Source: a bacterium (lineage in GTDB: Bacteria; SZUA-79; Acidulodesulfobacterales; Acidulodesulfobacteraceae). Taken from it: a DNA stretch of 22,174 bases. This document shows positions 22,045 through 22,174 of the stretch, in pieces. Within the stretch, counting starts at the first letter, position 1, and each line of letters begins with the position of its first letter. Under the pieces are notes generated by a model. That model was not told where the DNA came from and searched no databases. It was given only the letters and a program-made list of their open reading frames with translations. The stretch is from positions 1-22,174 of the forward strand of contig JAJYYS010000007.1 of NCBI GenBank assembly GCA_021800745.1, given 5' to 3'. The position numbers and the translations under genes were made by a program.

Positions 22045-22174
22045 ATGTGGTTTAAAGAATACGTAAACAGAATGAAAGGGGGCGCACAGAGTCCTACCGG
22101 CGTCAGCTTTCACGTAATTTTTTGGTCGGGACTCGCTTCTTTCATAGGAATAGCCGTAGTAGCATATTTGTCGA
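22045..22174 (+). CDS. HPP-family membrane protein (partial, N-terminus only)
   Basis: 43 residues are visible before the window ends. They match the start of the HPP family: a short amphipathic N-terminus with MKGGAQSPTGVSF (10-22), in which the M-K-G-G...S-P motif is diagnostic, then a hydrophobic first helix IFWSGLASFIGIAVVAYL (25-42). Too short for the ORF list but preceded by a good AGAGGA ribosome site seven bases before the ATG. HPP proteins are integral membrane proteins, some implicated in nitrite transport in chloroplasts and cyanobacteria; bacterial roles vary. It lies 55 bases after the CBS gene. Confidence 0.8.
   Translation, partial: MWFKEYVNRMKGGAQSPTGVSFHVIFWSGLASFIGIAVVAYLS

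Overview
The window comes from an AT-rich bacterial chromosome. The gene content suggests a respiring, probably anaerobic or microaerophilic member of the broad deltaproteobacterial assemblage. Support for this is a menaquinone-style Rieske/cytochrome b complex, an ATP synthase Fo cluster (atpZ-atpI-atpB-atpE) without F1 genes beside it, HdrB-like and multi-ferredoxin proteins, and a cytoplasmic-looking molybdenum oxidoreductase. A plant/fungal-type (P3A) proton-pumping ATPase would fit an acidic habitat. I suspect an acid-mine-type lineage, but that is inference: no 16S or marker gene is present.

Layout. (1) 1-400, minus strand: start of a sigma-54 activator, cut by the window edge. (2) 603-3782: a three-gene quinol-oxidising bc-type complex made of a Rieske protein, a fused cytochrome b with b6-type haem spacing, and a large membrane protein ending in a one-haem cytochrome c domain that probably replaces cytochrome c1/f. 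(3) 3917-5620: AtpZ-like, AtpI-like, subunit a, and subunit c with a signal-peptide-like extension, followed by tRNA-Phe (5712-5787). (4) 6056-10486: HdrB-like protein, Mo-bisMGD catalytic subunit, four-cluster ferredoxin subunit and an 81-aa protein of unknown function; together they look like a soluble oxidoreductase complex. (5) 10508-16270: molybdenum cofactor and redox genes, namely MoeA, a MoaA-like radical SAM protein with an altered C-terminal cysteine set, a PTPS/QueD-like protein with an altered catalytic dyad, MobA with an extra C-terminal domain, a CooF-like ferredoxin, an FAD/NAD(P) oxidoreductase and a 70-aa protein. (6) 16295-18616, minus strand: P3A H+-ATPase. (7) 18707-21297: MobB, tRNA-dihydrouridine synthase and a large polyferredoxin, with overlapping reading frames. 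(8) 21387-end: CBS-pair protein behind a CRP/FNR-type promoter, then the start of an HPP-family membrane protein.

How they fit together: regions 4, 5 and 7 supply a molybdoenzyme, most of the late steps for building its bis-MGD cofactor (MoeA, MobA, MobB) and ferredoxin/flavin partners that could link it to NAD(P)H or thiol-disulfide chemistry. Regions 2, 3 and 6 cover proton-motive-force generation, its use for ATP and proton export. The least explained parts are the HdrB-Mo-ferredoxin-81aa module and the MoaA-like/PTPS-like pair. I saw no CRISPR array, insertion sequence, prophage or rRNA gene.
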